Made by a program: the position numbers and the translations under genes
The notes under the pieces: generated by a model
Told to the model about the DNA's origin: nothing
The model's input: only the letters and a program-made list of their open reading frames with translations
The model's database searches: none
Shown here: in pieces, positions 38,428 to 46,708 of the stretch
How the letters are laid out: each line of letters starts with the position of its first letter
Numbering within the stretch: position 1 is the first letter of the stretch
Assembly: GCF_018599185.1 (NCBI RefSeq)
Contig: NZ_JAHFVL010000001.1
Coordinates: forward strand, 2,232,001-2,296,000
Source of the DNA: Rhodanobacter sp. LX-99
GTDB lineage: Bacteria; Pseudomonadota; Gammaproteobacteria; Xanthomonadales; Rhodanobacteraceae
Direction: 5' to 3'
Length of the DNA: 64,000 bases

Positions 38428-39169
38428 GTTGCTGTCGGTGGTGGTGACCACGTTCGACAGCGCCGGCACGCTCGACGCCTGCCTGCGCGGGGTGAGCTGG
38501 GCCGACGAGATCGTGGTGCTGGACTCGGGTTCGACCGACGCCACCACGGCGATCGCCGCGCACTACGGCGCGCGCATCCACACGCAACCGTTCGCCGGCT
38601 ACAGCGCGCAGAAGCAGGCGGCGATCGACCTGGCCAGCCATCGCTGGGTACTGCTGCTGGATTCCGACGAATCGCTGGACGCGGACGCCGCCGCGCGCCT
38701 GCAGCAGGCGCTGTTGGCGCCGGCCCACGCGGGCTACCAGCTGTGGCGGCGCGAGTGGCAGTTCTGGCGCTGGCAGTCGCGGCGCGGCCGGCTCAATCAC
38801 TACGTGCGCCTGTTCGACCGGCGACGCGCGCGCATGAGCGCCCACGAGGTGCACGAGGAAGTGCAGGTGGATGGCCCGGTGGGCGTGCTCGACGTGGTCA
38901 TCGATCATTACGGCGAACCCGACATCGCCGGGCGCGTGGCCAAGGCGAACCGCTACTCCAGCCTGCAACTGGCCGACCTGGCCAAGCGCAGGGTCGGCTG
39001 GCTGCGGCTGCGCATGGTGGCGTATCCGGCCGTGGCGTTCCTGCGCTACTACGTGCTGCGCGGACACTGGCGCTCCGGCTGGGCCGGCTTCATCGCGGCG
39101 CGCATCCACGCGTTCTATGCGTTCCTGAAATACGCCAAGCTGTACGAGCGGCGGCGGCCGCGGGATTGA
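38417..39169 (+). CDS. Glycosyltransferase family 2 (WaaE/KdtX-like)
   Basis: A 250-residue GT-A enzyme. The nucleotide-sugar site is clear: SVVVTTFDSAGTLDACLRG, DEIVVLDSGSTDAT (DxGS) and LLLDSDESLD (DxD-type). Downstream are KANRYSSLQLADLAK and the C-terminal FYAFLKYAKLYERR, both found in the WaaE group that glucosylates the inner core heptose. The function is therefore likely a core glycosyl transfer on the cytoplasmic face of the inner membrane. GGAG precedes the ATG; it overlaps waaL by 11 nt. Confidence 0.87.
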   Translation: MERELLSVVVTTFDSAGTLDACLRGVSWADEIVVLDSGSTDATTAIAAHYGARIHTQPFAGYSAQKQAAIDLASHRWVLLLDSDESLDADAAARLQQALLAPAHAGYQLWRREWQFWRWQSRRGRLNHYVRLFDRRRARMSAHEVHEEVQVDGPVGVLDVVIDHYGEPDIAGRVAKANRYSSLQLADLAKRRVGWLRLRMVAYPAVAFLRYYVLRGHWRSGWAGFIAARIHAFYAFLKYAKLYERRRPRD

Positions 39170-39182
39170 ACGGGCTCCAGGC

Positions 39183-40259
39183 TCAGTTGCCGGCCAGTAT
39201 CTGCAGGAACTGGGCGGCGATCACCTGCATGCTGAAATGCTGCTGCACGTAGTCGTGTGCGGCTGTGCCCATGGACGCCAGCAGGGCCGGATCGCACAGC
39301 TTCAGGATCGCGTCGCGCCACGCCACCACGTCGCCCGGCGGCAGCAGCAGGCCGCTCACGCCCGCCTCGAGTGTCTCGGGAATTCCGCCGATGTCGCTGC
39401 CCAGCACGGGGACGCCGGCGGCCTGCGCCTCGACCGAGACCCGGCCGAACGTTTCCGTGGCGATCGACGGAAAGGCGAGCATGGAGAGTGCGCTGTAATA
39501 GGGTTGGACGTCGGGGATCCAGCCCAGGAAGTGGTGCCGGCTCGCGGTCGGATCCGACGCGGCGCGCTCGCGCAGCGTCGGTGCGTCCGGGCCGTCGCCG
39601 AGCCACAGGCAGTGCAGCCGCGGCTGTTCCGTCATGGCCGCGCTGGCGGCTTCGAACAGCGGGAAGATGCCTTTGCCGTTGTGCATGCGGCCGCTGTAGC
39701 CGAGCACGATCGCTTCTTCGTCCAGGCCAAGCGAGCGCCGGATCTCGCTGCGCCAGCACGGATCGGGCCGACACAGTTCCATGTTGACGGGATTGTAGAG
39801 CACCCGCACCAGAGGGCCCGGGACGCCTCGATCCAGATAGGCCTGGCGGGCATGCTTCGAGACGGCGAGGAAGCGTTGCGCGAGGCGCGGGATCAGGTAG
39901 GCGGAAAGGCGCTTCATCGGCGGCGTGCGATGCCGGAACAGCGCGACCGGAATGCGCAGCAGCCGTCCGATCAGGATCAGCGGCCAGTATTCCTTGCCGA
40001 AATTTCCCACCAGCCAATCCGGCTTCAGCTGCCGCGCTGCCTTGATGACGGCGACATAGCCGCGCAGGTCAAACACGTTGCAGAATTTCGCCCTGTACCG
40101 GCGCACACCGGAACGGGCCAGCCCTTGCCAGATCGGGCCATCAGGATGGACTGCCGCACCGACCTGATGCCCGGCTGCGGCCATGGCTTGCGCCAATGCG
40201 ATGAAGTGGCTGGCAGCCCCGGTGTTTTCGGGGTTGGTGCCGACAAAGAGCAGCTTCAT
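39183..40259 (-). CDS. Glycosyltransferase family 4
   Basis: A 358-residue GT-B enzyme with start LLFVGTNPENTGAASHFIALA and, in the donor-binding half, VLYNPVNME, GYSGRMHNGKGIFPLFEA, FLGWIPDV and the catalytic E-x7-E in SIATETFGRVSVEAQAAGVPVLGSDIGGIPE. Its start overlaps the stop of the polysaccharide deacetylase by 4 nt (ATGA), so the pair is one transcript running against waaL. Substrate unknown; a role in LPS core or capsule assembly is inferred from the neighbours. Confidence 0.87.
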   Translation of the reverse strand: MKLLFVGTNPENTGAASHFIALAQAMAAAGHQVGAAVHPDGPIWQGLARSGVRRYRAKFCNVFDLRGYVAVIKAARQLKPDWLVGNFGKEYWPLILIGRLLRIPVALFRHRTPPMKRLSAYLIPRLAQRFLAVSKHARQAYLDRGVPGPLVRVLYNPVNMELCRPDPCWRSEIRRSLGLDEEAIVLGYSGRMHNGKGIFPLFEAASAAMTEQPRLHCLWLGDGPDAPTLRERAASDPTASRHHFLGWIPDVQPYYSALSMLAFPSIATETFGRVSVEAQAAGVPVLGSDIGGIPETLEAGVSGLLLPPGDVVAWRDAILKLCDPALLASMGTAAHDYVQQHFSMQVIAAQFLQILAGN

Positions 40260-41002
40260 GCGCGGCGATCCTCGTAGCGCGACAGCACCCGCATGGCGAA
40301 TTGCGGCAGCAGGTGGTGGCGCGCCACCTGCACCCGCGGCAGTTGCCACAGGTCCATGCCGGCGAAGGCCCGGCCACGCCGGGTCGTGGTCGCGGCGGCG
40401 AAGCCGGCTTCGCGCACCACGCCGGCCACGCGCTCGTCGGCGTCGCCATACGGGTAACAGAACTGCGTGACCGATACGCCGAGGCGATCCTCCAGCGTCG
40501 CCTTGCTGCCGTGGATCTCGTCGTGCAGTTGCGCGTCATCGCATTGCGTCAGGCGTGGGTGGCTGCGGCTGTGCGCGCCGATTTCCATGCCGCCACGGTG
40601 CCAATCGCGCAGCTGCTCCGCCGACATCAGCGGCTTGCGCACGCCCAGCCGTTCGGCGTCCCACTGGTTGTATCGCCCGATGCTGCCGCTGACCACGTAG
40701 CAGGTGGCGCTGAAGCCGTGCCGCTGCAGGATGGGCAGGGCCGAGTCCAGGTTGTCCACGTAGCCGTCGTCCAGCGTGATGACGGCGATGCGGCCGCTGC
40801 GTTCGCCGCGCAGGTACGGCATCGCGGCCGACATGGACAACCCGGTGTAGCCGAGTCGGCGCAGCAGCCACATCTGCCGCGCGAATGCCGCCGGGCTCAC
40901 GAACAAGCTGCGGTACACGTGCAGGTCGCGCGGTGCGCGCGCGATGTTGTGGTACATGAGGATGGGCAGGGCGGGTGTTCCCCGCGAAGCGGCGTCGCTC
41001 AC
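40256..41002 (-). CDS. NodB-type polysaccharide deacetylase
   Basis: A 248-residue carbohydrate esterase 4 protein. The metal site is present: ITLDDGY (Asp78, Asp79) and GAHSRSHPRL (His144, His148), with CYPYGD near the end as motif 3. ILMYHNI, typical of the MYHxI subfamily, opens the domain. There is no signal peptide or anchor, so it may act in the cytoplasm on lipid-linked precursors. The start is GTG at 41002, chosen because AGGAG stands 9 nt before it. It is co-translated with the glycosyltransferase downstream. Confidence 0.85.
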   Translation of the reverse strand: MSDAASRGTPALPILMYHNIARAPRDLHVYRSLFVSPAAFARQMWLLRRLGYTGLSMSAAMPYLRGERSGRIAVITLDDGYVDNLDSALPILQRHGFSATCYVVSGSIGRYNQWDAERLGVRKPLMSAEQLRDWHRGGMEIGAHSRSHPRLTQCDDAQLHDEIHGSKATLEDRLGVSVTQFCYPYGDADERVAGVVREAGFAAATTTRRGRAFAGMDLWQLPRVQVARHHLLPQFAMRVLSRYEDRRA

Positions 41003-41219
41003 TTTTCCAACTCCTATGCGGGTGCGGTGCAAGGGAGTGGCGAACCATCGCGTCTTCTCCAGCCCGGCCGTGCCGCAAGCCGAAAAGGCCCGGCGGTCTG
41101 CGGGGGCGAGGTGGTTGCGCAAAATCGCCACTCGGCGGCGAGGCGGGTCGTCGGCGGCCCGGGTCTCGAAAGCGGCGCAATTTTCGGCGGGCCAGGCTTT
41201 CACCCGGCTGTCGGAGGGG

Positions 41220-42146
41220 TCAGTAGATCGCGGGTGTGCCGGGCGGGCGGGTCTTGAAGCGCTTGTGCACCCACAGGTATTGCTCAGGCGCCTCGCGCAC
41301 CATCTGCTCGATGCAGGCGTTGACGCGGGCGGTGTCGGTTTCCACGTCAGTACCGGGGAAGCCATCCAGCGGCGCGCCGAGGCGCAGCGCGTAACCCTGC
41401 CCGCCGGGCAGGCGGCGATGGAAGAACGGGATCACCAGCGCGCCGGACATCCGCGCCAGGTGATGGGTGGCGGTGATGGTGGCCGCCGGCACGCCGAAGA
41501 ACGGCACGAACACGGTGTCCTTGCTGCGCATGTCCTGGTCCGGCGCGTACCACAGCGTGCCGCCGCCGCGCAGGTACTTCACGGTGCCGCGGATATCGTC
41601 CTTCTCGAACATCGCGTCGGCGTAGTCCAGCCGCGCGCGCAGCACCACCCACTCGAACACGGCCGAGTCCATCCGGCGGTACATGCCGGCGATGCGGATG
41701 CGCTGCGAGACCAGCCGCGCGCACAGTTCCAGGTGCGAGAAGTGCCCGCCGACCAGCAGCACGCCCTTGCCCTGCGCGCGCGCCGCTTCGAGGTGTTCCA
41801 GCCCCTCGATGCGGGTCGGGATGCTGGCCATGCGCCGGTCGCTGCCCATCCAGCCCAGCGCGAACTCCACCAGCATCAGGCCGATGTCGCGCAGGTTCGC
41901 GTCGACCAGCGCGGCGCGCGCAATGGCATCGAGTTCGGGAAAGCACAGCGCGATGTTCGCCGCGGCGATGCGCCGTCGCGCGGAGGGAACCCGCGGCACC
42001 AGCGCGCCGAGCCGGCGGCCAAGCCACATCAGCGCGCGCTGCGGCAGCCGCGCGATCAGCCAGATCGCGCCCACGCCCAGCCACGCCGGCCAGTGGCGCG
42101 GCGCGAGCAGCGAACGGGTGAAGGTGGGGCGGGGCATGCCGGGCAT
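41220..42146 (-). CDS. Lipid A late acyltransferase (LpxL/LpxM/HtrB family)
   Basis: A 308-residue membrane-anchored acyltransferase that adds a secondary acyl chain to Kdo-lipid A. The entry PTFTRSLLAPRHWPAWLGVG with a hydrophobic helix matches LpxL. The HX4E catalytic motif lies in LLVGGHFSHLE, and LWYAPDQDM and PFFGVPAATI are the other family blocks. TACAAT ends 7 nt before the ATG at 42146, which suggests a leaderless start there; ATG at 42137 gives the classical MPRPTF start and is the alternative. It is divergent from waaA, which makes the acceptor's Kdo part. Confidence 0.88.
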   Translation of the reverse strand: MPGMPRPTFTRSLLAPRHWPAWLGVGAIWLIARLPQRALMWLGRRLGALVPRVPSARRRIAAANIALCFPELDAIARAALVDANLRDIGLMLVEFALGWMGSDRRMASIPTRIEGLEHLEAARAQGKGVLLVGGHFSHLELCARLVSQRIRIAGMYRRMDSAVFEWVVLRARLDYADAMFEKDDIRGTVKYLRGGGTLWYAPDQDMRSKDTVFVPFFGVPAATITATHHLARMSGALVIPFFHRRLPGGQGYALRLGAPLDGFPGTDVETDTARVNACIEQMVREAPEQYLWVHKRFKTRPPGTPAIY

Positions 42147-42242
42147 CGTGCGCATTGTAGTGGAGGCGGGGAAGCGGGAACGGCGGGCGGCAGCGTGTCG
42201 CATGCTTCAGTCCCGTGTGCCGTTCCCGCCCACCCGCTCTCG

Positions 42243-42248
42243 TATACT
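42243..42248 (+). promoter_or_regulatory. -10 hexamer upstream of waaA
   Basis: TATACT, 21 nt before the proposed TTG start of waaA. No convincing -35 box. Confidence 0.4.
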
Positions 42249-42269
42249 GCCGCGTTGGACTGACGGGCA

Positions 42270-43541
42270 TTGACGTTGCGCTATCTCTACACCCTCGCGA
42301 TGTTCCTGGTGACGCCGCTGCTGGTATTGCGGCTGCTGGCGCGCGGGGTGCGTTCGCGGCCCTACCACCGGCGCTGGCCGGAACGGTTCGGCTTCTTCGA
42401 TCCGCCCGGCTTCAGCGGCAGCCTGTGGGTGCACGCGGTGTCGGTGGGCGAGGTGAATGCGGCCGAGCCGCTGATCAAGGCGTTGCGGCGGGATTACCCG
42501 AACGCGCCGCTGGTGGTCACCACGGTCACGCCGACCGGCACGGCGCGCGTGCAGCAGCTGTTCGGCGACAGCGTGTTCCACGTCTACCTGCCGTATGACC
42601 TGCCGTACGCGGTGGGCCGCTTCCTGAAGAAGGTCCGGCCGCGGCTGGCGCTGATCGTGGAAACCGAGATCTGGCCGAATCTGTACTTCGCCTGCCGCCG
42701 GCGCGGCATCCCGCTAATGATCGTCAACGCGCGATTGTCGGAACGCTCGCTGCGCGGCTACAAGCCGCTGCGCGGGTTGCTCCGTTCGGCGCTGCGCTGC
42801 GTGCGCCTGATCGCCGCGCAGTCGCGCACCGACGCCGCGCGCTATCGCCTGCTCGGCGCCGATCCGGAGCAGGTGCTGGTGACCGGCAACATGAAGTTCG
42901 ACATGCCGATACCGGACGGCGCGGTGGCCGAAGGCGCATCGATGCGCGGGCACTGGGGTCCGCGGCGACCGGTGTGGATGGCGGCCAGCACTCACGAGGG
43001 CGAGGAGCTGGCGGTACTGGAAGCGCACCTGCAGGTATTGAAGCGATTGCCCGATGCGCTGCTGCTGCTTGCGCCGCGCCATCCGGAACGCTTCCGGGCA
43101 GTCGAGCATGCGGTGCGCAGCCTCGGCTTCACGACCGCCACGCGCAGTCTCGAGGGCGTGCCGTCCGCATCGCACCAGGTCTTCGTGATCGACGCCATGG
43201 GGCAGTTGATGCCGTTCTTCGCGGCCTCGGACCTCGCCTTCGTCGGCGGCAGCCTGGTGCCGATCGGCGGCCACAACGTGCTGGAGCCGGCGGCCCTGTC
43301 GGTGCCGGTGCTGGTGGGTCCGCGGACCTTCAACTTCGAGGAGATCACCCGCAGCCTGATCGAAGAAGGCGGCGCCGAGCGCGTGGCGGATGCCGAGCGG
43401 CTGGGGCCGGCCGTGCTGCAGTTGCTGCTCGATGCGGCGAAGCGCGCACGGATGGGGCAGGCTGCGCAGTGCGTGTTCGATCGCGAGCGCGGCGCGGTGC
43501 AGCGGGTCATGCGGCTGATCGACACCTTGCTGCAGGAATGA
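42270..43541 (+). CDS. waaA: 3-deoxy-D-manno-octulosonic acid transferase (Kdo transferase)
   Basis: WaaA attaches Kdo to lipid IVA at the inner membrane. The 423-residue length is normal. An N-terminal membrane helix (about 4-24) is followed by the acceptor-side SLWVHAVSVGEVNAAEPL with the catalytic Glu61, then ETEIWPNLYFACRRRGIP, VTGNMKFDMP, and the donor site FVGGSLVPIGGHNVLEPAAL. The start is a TTG; the two candidate TTG codons (42270, 42276) cannot be separated, and no ATG or GTG fits. It is convergent with tolC. Confidence 0.93.
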   Translation: MTLRYLYTLAMFLVTPLLVLRLLARGVRSRPYHRRWPERFGFFDPPGFSGSLWVHAVSVGEVNAAEPLIKALRRDYPNAPLVVTTVTPTGTARVQQLFGDSVFHVYLPYDLPYAVGRFLKKVRPRLALIVETEIWPNLYFACRRRGIPLMIVNARLSERSLRGYKPLRGLLRSALRCVRLIAAQSRTDAARYRLLGADPEQVLVTGNMKFDMPIPDGAVAEGASMRGHWGPRRPVWMAASTHEGEELAVLEAHLQVLKRLPDALLLLAPRHPERFRAVEHAVRSLGFTTATRSLEGVPSASHQVFVIDAMGQLMPFFAASDLAFVGGSLVPIGGHNVLEPAALSVPVLVGPRTFNFEEITRSLIEEGGAERVADAERLGPAVLQLLLDAAKRARMGQAAQCVFDRERGAVQRVMRLIDTLLQE

Positions 43542-43545
43542 CGGT

Positions 43546-43580
43546 GCAAAAACAGGACGGCCGGGCGTGGCCCGGCCGTC
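43546..43580 (-). terminator. Terminator of tolC (and possibly waaA)
   Basis: An 11-bp GC stem (GACGGCCGGGC with GCCCGGCCGTC) with a 3-nt loop. On the minus strand it is followed by CTGTTTTTG, so it acts mainly on the tolC transcript; the plus strand lacks a T tract. Confidence 0.75.
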
Positions 43581-43602
43581 TCCGCGTGCAACGTGAGGCG
43601 GT

Positions 43603-44904
43603 TTACTGCAGCAGCGCGTTGATAGCCTCGATGTCCTTCAGCTCGGCCGTGCCCGCGGTCTGCTTGAGCAGCAGCTTGTTCAGGATGAACTGGTGGCGGG
43701 CCTGCGAGTAGCTGCTTTCCGAGGAGGTCAGGGTCTGGATCGCCAGCAGCACGTTGGTCATCGTCTGGGTGCCGACATCGAAGCCGGCACGGGTCGCCTC
43801 GAGCGCCTTGCGGCCGGAGTCCACCGAAGCCTTGGCCGATTCCACCTGGGCGATGCCGGCGATCACCGAGCGGTAGTAGTTGAGCGTGTCGCGTACCACC
43901 TGGCGCCGCTGCGCTTCCAGCGCGTCGGTGGCGGCATCGCGCTGGTAGATCGACTGGCGCACGCGCGACTGGGTCGCGCCGCCGGAGAAGATCGGCACGT
44001 TCAAGGTCAACCCGATCGTGGTCGAGGCGGGGTCGCGGTAGCGGCCGGAGGCGTCGCTTTCCGACCAGCCGGCGCCCTTGCCGTAGGAGACGCCGGCGGT
44101 GATCGTCGGCAGGTGGGCGGCGCGCGCGGCGCTGATGTTGTGCTGGGCCGTCTCCACGTTGTATTTCTGCGTGAGCAGGTTGGGATTGGTTTCCAGCGCC
44201 TGCTTGACCCAGCTTTCCTGGTCGGCCGGCGCCGGCGGCTGCATCGGCAGGTCGTCGCGCAGCTTCTTCAGGTCGCCGGTCGGCTTGCCGGTGATCTGGG
44301 TGAGCGCCTCGCGCGCATCGTTCAGCGCATTCTGCGCAGCGATGGTCTGCGACTTGGCCGCCTCGTAATAGGCCTTGGCCTGGTACACGTCGGTGATCGC
44401 CGAGAGGCCGACCTTGAAGCGCTGGTCGGACTGCTCGTACTGCTGGCGGAAGGCGTCCTCGTTGGCCTTGGCGTAGGTCAGCTCGTCTTCGCTGGTCAGC
44501 ACGCCGAAGTAGGCCGCGGCCACGCGCCCGTAAAGCTCCTGCGCCGCCGCCTGGTACAGCTCGTCCTGCGCGTCCGACGCCGAGTGGGCGGCCTTGAGGT
44601 TGGCGTACTTGCTGAAGTCGAGCACGGTCTGGCTGAGCGTACCCTTGATCGTGCGCGCGCGGCTGTGGCCGATCTGGTTGCCGCCGTTGGTCTGGCTCAG
44701 GCTCATGCTTGCGTCGATCTGCGGCAGCAGCGACGCGCGTGCCTGGTCCACCCCTTCGCCGATGGCCAGGCGGGTGGCGTCGGCCTGCGACAGCACCGGA
44801 TCATTGGCGCGCGCTTCGCGATAGGCATCGAGCAGATCCTCGCCATGGCTGGGCAGCGAGATGGCGGCCAGGGCCAGTGCAAGAGTGAGCAGCTTCAAAC
44901 GCAT
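43603..44904 (-). CDS. tolC: TolC family outer-membrane efflux protein
   Basis: A 433-residue outer-membrane channel for multidrug efflux and type I secretion. The signal peptide is MRLKLLTLALALAAISLPSHG. The mature protein has the two OEP repeats of the type I secretion TolC subgroup: DLLDAYREARANDPVLSQADATR at the start, YFGVLTSEDELTYAKA, and in the second half GLTLNVPIFSGGATQSRVRQ, with long alpha-helical hairpins. The ATG at 44904 has GAGG ahead. It lies downstream of the pcm-like gene, as in Pseudomonas and Xanthomonas. Confidence 0.92.
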   Translation of the reverse strand: MRLKLLTLALALAAISLPSHGEDLLDAYREARANDPVLSQADATRLAIGEGVDQARASLLPQIDASMSLSQTNGGNQIGHSRARTIKGTLSQTVLDFSKYANLKAAHSASDAQDELYQAAAQELYGRVAAAYFGVLTSEDELTYAKANEDAFRQQYEQSDQRFKVGLSAITDVYQAKAYYEAAKSQTIAAQNALNDAREALTQITGKPTGDLKKLRDDLPMQPPAPADQESWVKQALETNPNLLTQKYNVETAQHNISAARAAHLPTITAGVSYGKGAGWSESDASGRYRDPASTTIGLTLNVPIFSGGATQSRVRQSIYQRDAATDALEAQRRQVVRDTLNYYRSVIAGIAQVESAKASVDSGRKALEATRAGFDVGTQTMTNVLLAIQTLTSSESSYSQARHQFILNKLLLKQTAGTAELKDIEAINALLQ

Positions 44905-44938
44905 GGGGTGCCTCGTGGGGATCGATTCGGGGGCGAAA

Positions 44939-45598
44939 TCAGAACACGAACCGTTGCGGCGGTTCGGCATGGGTCAGGTAGGGCAGATCGGTTTCGAACA
45001 GGGTTTCCTCGCGATAGCGGCCGGCGCCTTCATGGGTGAGCAAGGTGGCCTGCTGCACCGGCGACTGGCCGCGGACGACCAGCGCGCGCGCGCCGGGCTT
45101 GAGCCAGGTCAGCCAGCGCGGCGGGATCGCGTGCACCGCACCGGTCACCACCAGTGCGTCGAACAGGCCATCGGGCTGCCATGCATTGACCGCCTCGCCG
45201 GTGGCCAGGGTGGCATTGGCGATGCCGGCGGCCTGCAGGCGTTGCGCGGCGGCGGCAATGAAATCGGCATGGATGTCGACGCTGGTCACCTGGGCGGACA
45301 AGGTGGCCAGGCAGGCGGTGAGAAAGCCCGAACCGGTGCCTATTTCCAGCACGTGGTCGGTGGGCAGCAGTTCCAGCGCCTGCAGCACGCGGCCTTCCAC
45401 CACCGGCTTCATCATCACTTCGCCGTGACCCAGCGGCAGGCACAGGTCGGCGAACGCCAGCTGGCGGTGTTCGGCGGCGACGAAGTCTTCGCGGCGCACG
45501 CGGCTGATCACGTCCAGCACGCGGCCGTCCAGTACTTCCCACGGGCGCACCTGGTTTTCCACCATGTTCAGTCGCGCCTGCTCGATATTCATCGCCAT
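44939..45598 (-). CDS. Protein-L-isoaspartate O-methyltransferase family protein
   Basis: A 219-residue SAM-dependent methyltransferase of the PCMT group. It has NMVENQVRPWEVLD and REDFVAAEHRQLAFAD (in place of the FVP of true Pcm), and motif I in HVLEIGTGSGFLTACLA. The group found immediately upstream of tolC in gammaproteobacteria has no proven repair activity, so isoaspartate repair is an assumption from the family. It precedes tolC by 34 nt and probably shares its transcript. A 267-nt gap separates it from the divergent TetR gene. Confidence 0.85.
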   Translation of the reverse strand: MAMNIEQARLNMVENQVRPWEVLDGRVLDVISRVRREDFVAAEHRQLAFADLCLPLGHGEVMMKPVVEGRVLQALELLPTDHVLEIGTGSGFLTACLATLSAQVTSVDIHADFIAAAAQRLQAAGIANATLATGEAVNAWQPDGLFDALVVTGAVHAIPPRWLTWLKPGARALVVRGQSPVQQATLLTHEGAGRYREETLFETDLPYLTHAEPPQRFVF

Positions 45599-45802
45599 CT
45601 GCTTGTGTCCCGTGCGGATCGAAAAAGGTCAAAAAGGATAAGCGCTGGCGCCTGCCCCTACAATGACGTGCCCCGACAGTGACAAGCCTGCCGGTTGCAT
45701 GGCAGGCCACGAAGTGCCGGAAGTCATCGCGAGGGGTTGACGGGCGTCACCCGTTGCCGCGCGCAGGCGGAAAGGCGCCGAAACCATGGTTCCGGCGCCA
45801 TC

Positions 45803-45832
45803 TTGGAAAATAATTGAACCGCCGCGTATAAT
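45803..45832 (+). promoter_or_regulatory. Sigma-70 promoter of the TetR gene
   Basis: TTGGAA (45803-45808), 18 nt, TATAAT (45827-45832), located 33 nt before the TetR ATG; AGGTGG stands just upstream of the ATG. The surrounding sequence is unusually A/T rich for this genome. Confidence 0.75.
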
Positions 45833-45865
45833 AAAGCGAGAATTTCCGTTTGGGAAGGTGGAGGC

Positions 45866-46522
45866 ATGAATACCAGCGCGCAAATCAGGCCCCAGGGTCC
45901 CGGTCGCCCGAAGGACATGGAGAAGCGTGCGGCCATCCTGGTGGCGGCGAAGGCCCTGTTCATCCGCAACGCGTTCGCCGGTACCAGCATGGACGCGATC
46001 GCGGCGGATGCCGGCGTGTCCAAGCTCACCGTGTACAGCCACTTCGGCGACAAGGACAACCTGTTCCGCGAAGTGATCCGTTCGCGCATCCAGGACCTGC
46101 TGCCGGAGGAAACCTATTTCTTCGATCCGCACGCCGACATCCGCGACATCCTGCTGCGGGTGGCGTTGACCCATGCCCACCTCGATTGCAACGCCGAGAC
46201 CGTGGGCACGTTCCGCGCCATTCTCAGCGACTGCCGCCAGGGCAACCCGCGCTACGGCAAGCTGATCTGGGAAGAGGGCGCGGCGCGTACGCATGGTTTG
46301 ATGGAACGCCTGCTGCAGCAGGCGGTTGACGCCGGCCAACTCGATATCGACGACGTGGCGCGCGCCAGCGGGCAATTCCTCAGCCTGATCAAGGGCAACC
46401 TGATGATGCGCCAGATGTTCGGCTGCACCGAATGCCCGGCAAGTTACAACCAGGAAATCGAGGCGACGGCGCGTGCTGGCGTGGCCACCTTCCTGCGTGC
46501 GTTTCTACCGCGCGCGCACTGA
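45866..46522 (+). CDS. TetR/AcrR family transcriptional regulator
   Basis: A 218-residue repressor-type protein. The N-terminal helix-turn-helix covers about residues 20-65 with AAKALFIRNAFAGTSMDAIA and AGVSKLTVYSHFGDKDNLF. The C-terminal ligand domain is of the AefR-like type (FRAILSDCRQGNPRYGKLIWEEG). It is divergent from the pcm-tolC pair and likely controls tolC and/or itself, a common link for TetR proteins next to efflux genes. It has a good sigma-70 promoter in the shared intergenic region. No ligand can be inferred. Confidence 0.88.
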   Translation: MNTSAQIRPQGPGRPKDMEKRAAILVAAKALFIRNAFAGTSMDAIAADAGVSKLTVYSHFGDKDNLFREVIRSRIQDLLPEETYFFDPHADIRDILLRVALTHAHLDCNAETVGTFRAILSDCRQGNPRYGKLIWEEGAARTHGLMERLLQQAVDAGQLDIDDVARASGQFLSLIKGNLMMRQMFGCTECPASYNQEIEATARAGVATFLRAFLPRAH

Positions 46523-46708
46523 CTCCAGTCGACAGATCACCTGGTAGTCGGGCTGGCCTTTGCCCGGCTTGATGCCGCCGGTTGCGGACGCGACGCTCTG
46601 GATCATGGGCCGGATGGCACGCGTTGGCTAATGGGTCCGGACCCGCCCGGTGTGCGAGACTCCGCCGAGAGATTTTCAGCGCCCATCTTCCGGAGCGAAG
46701 GTTGTCTG

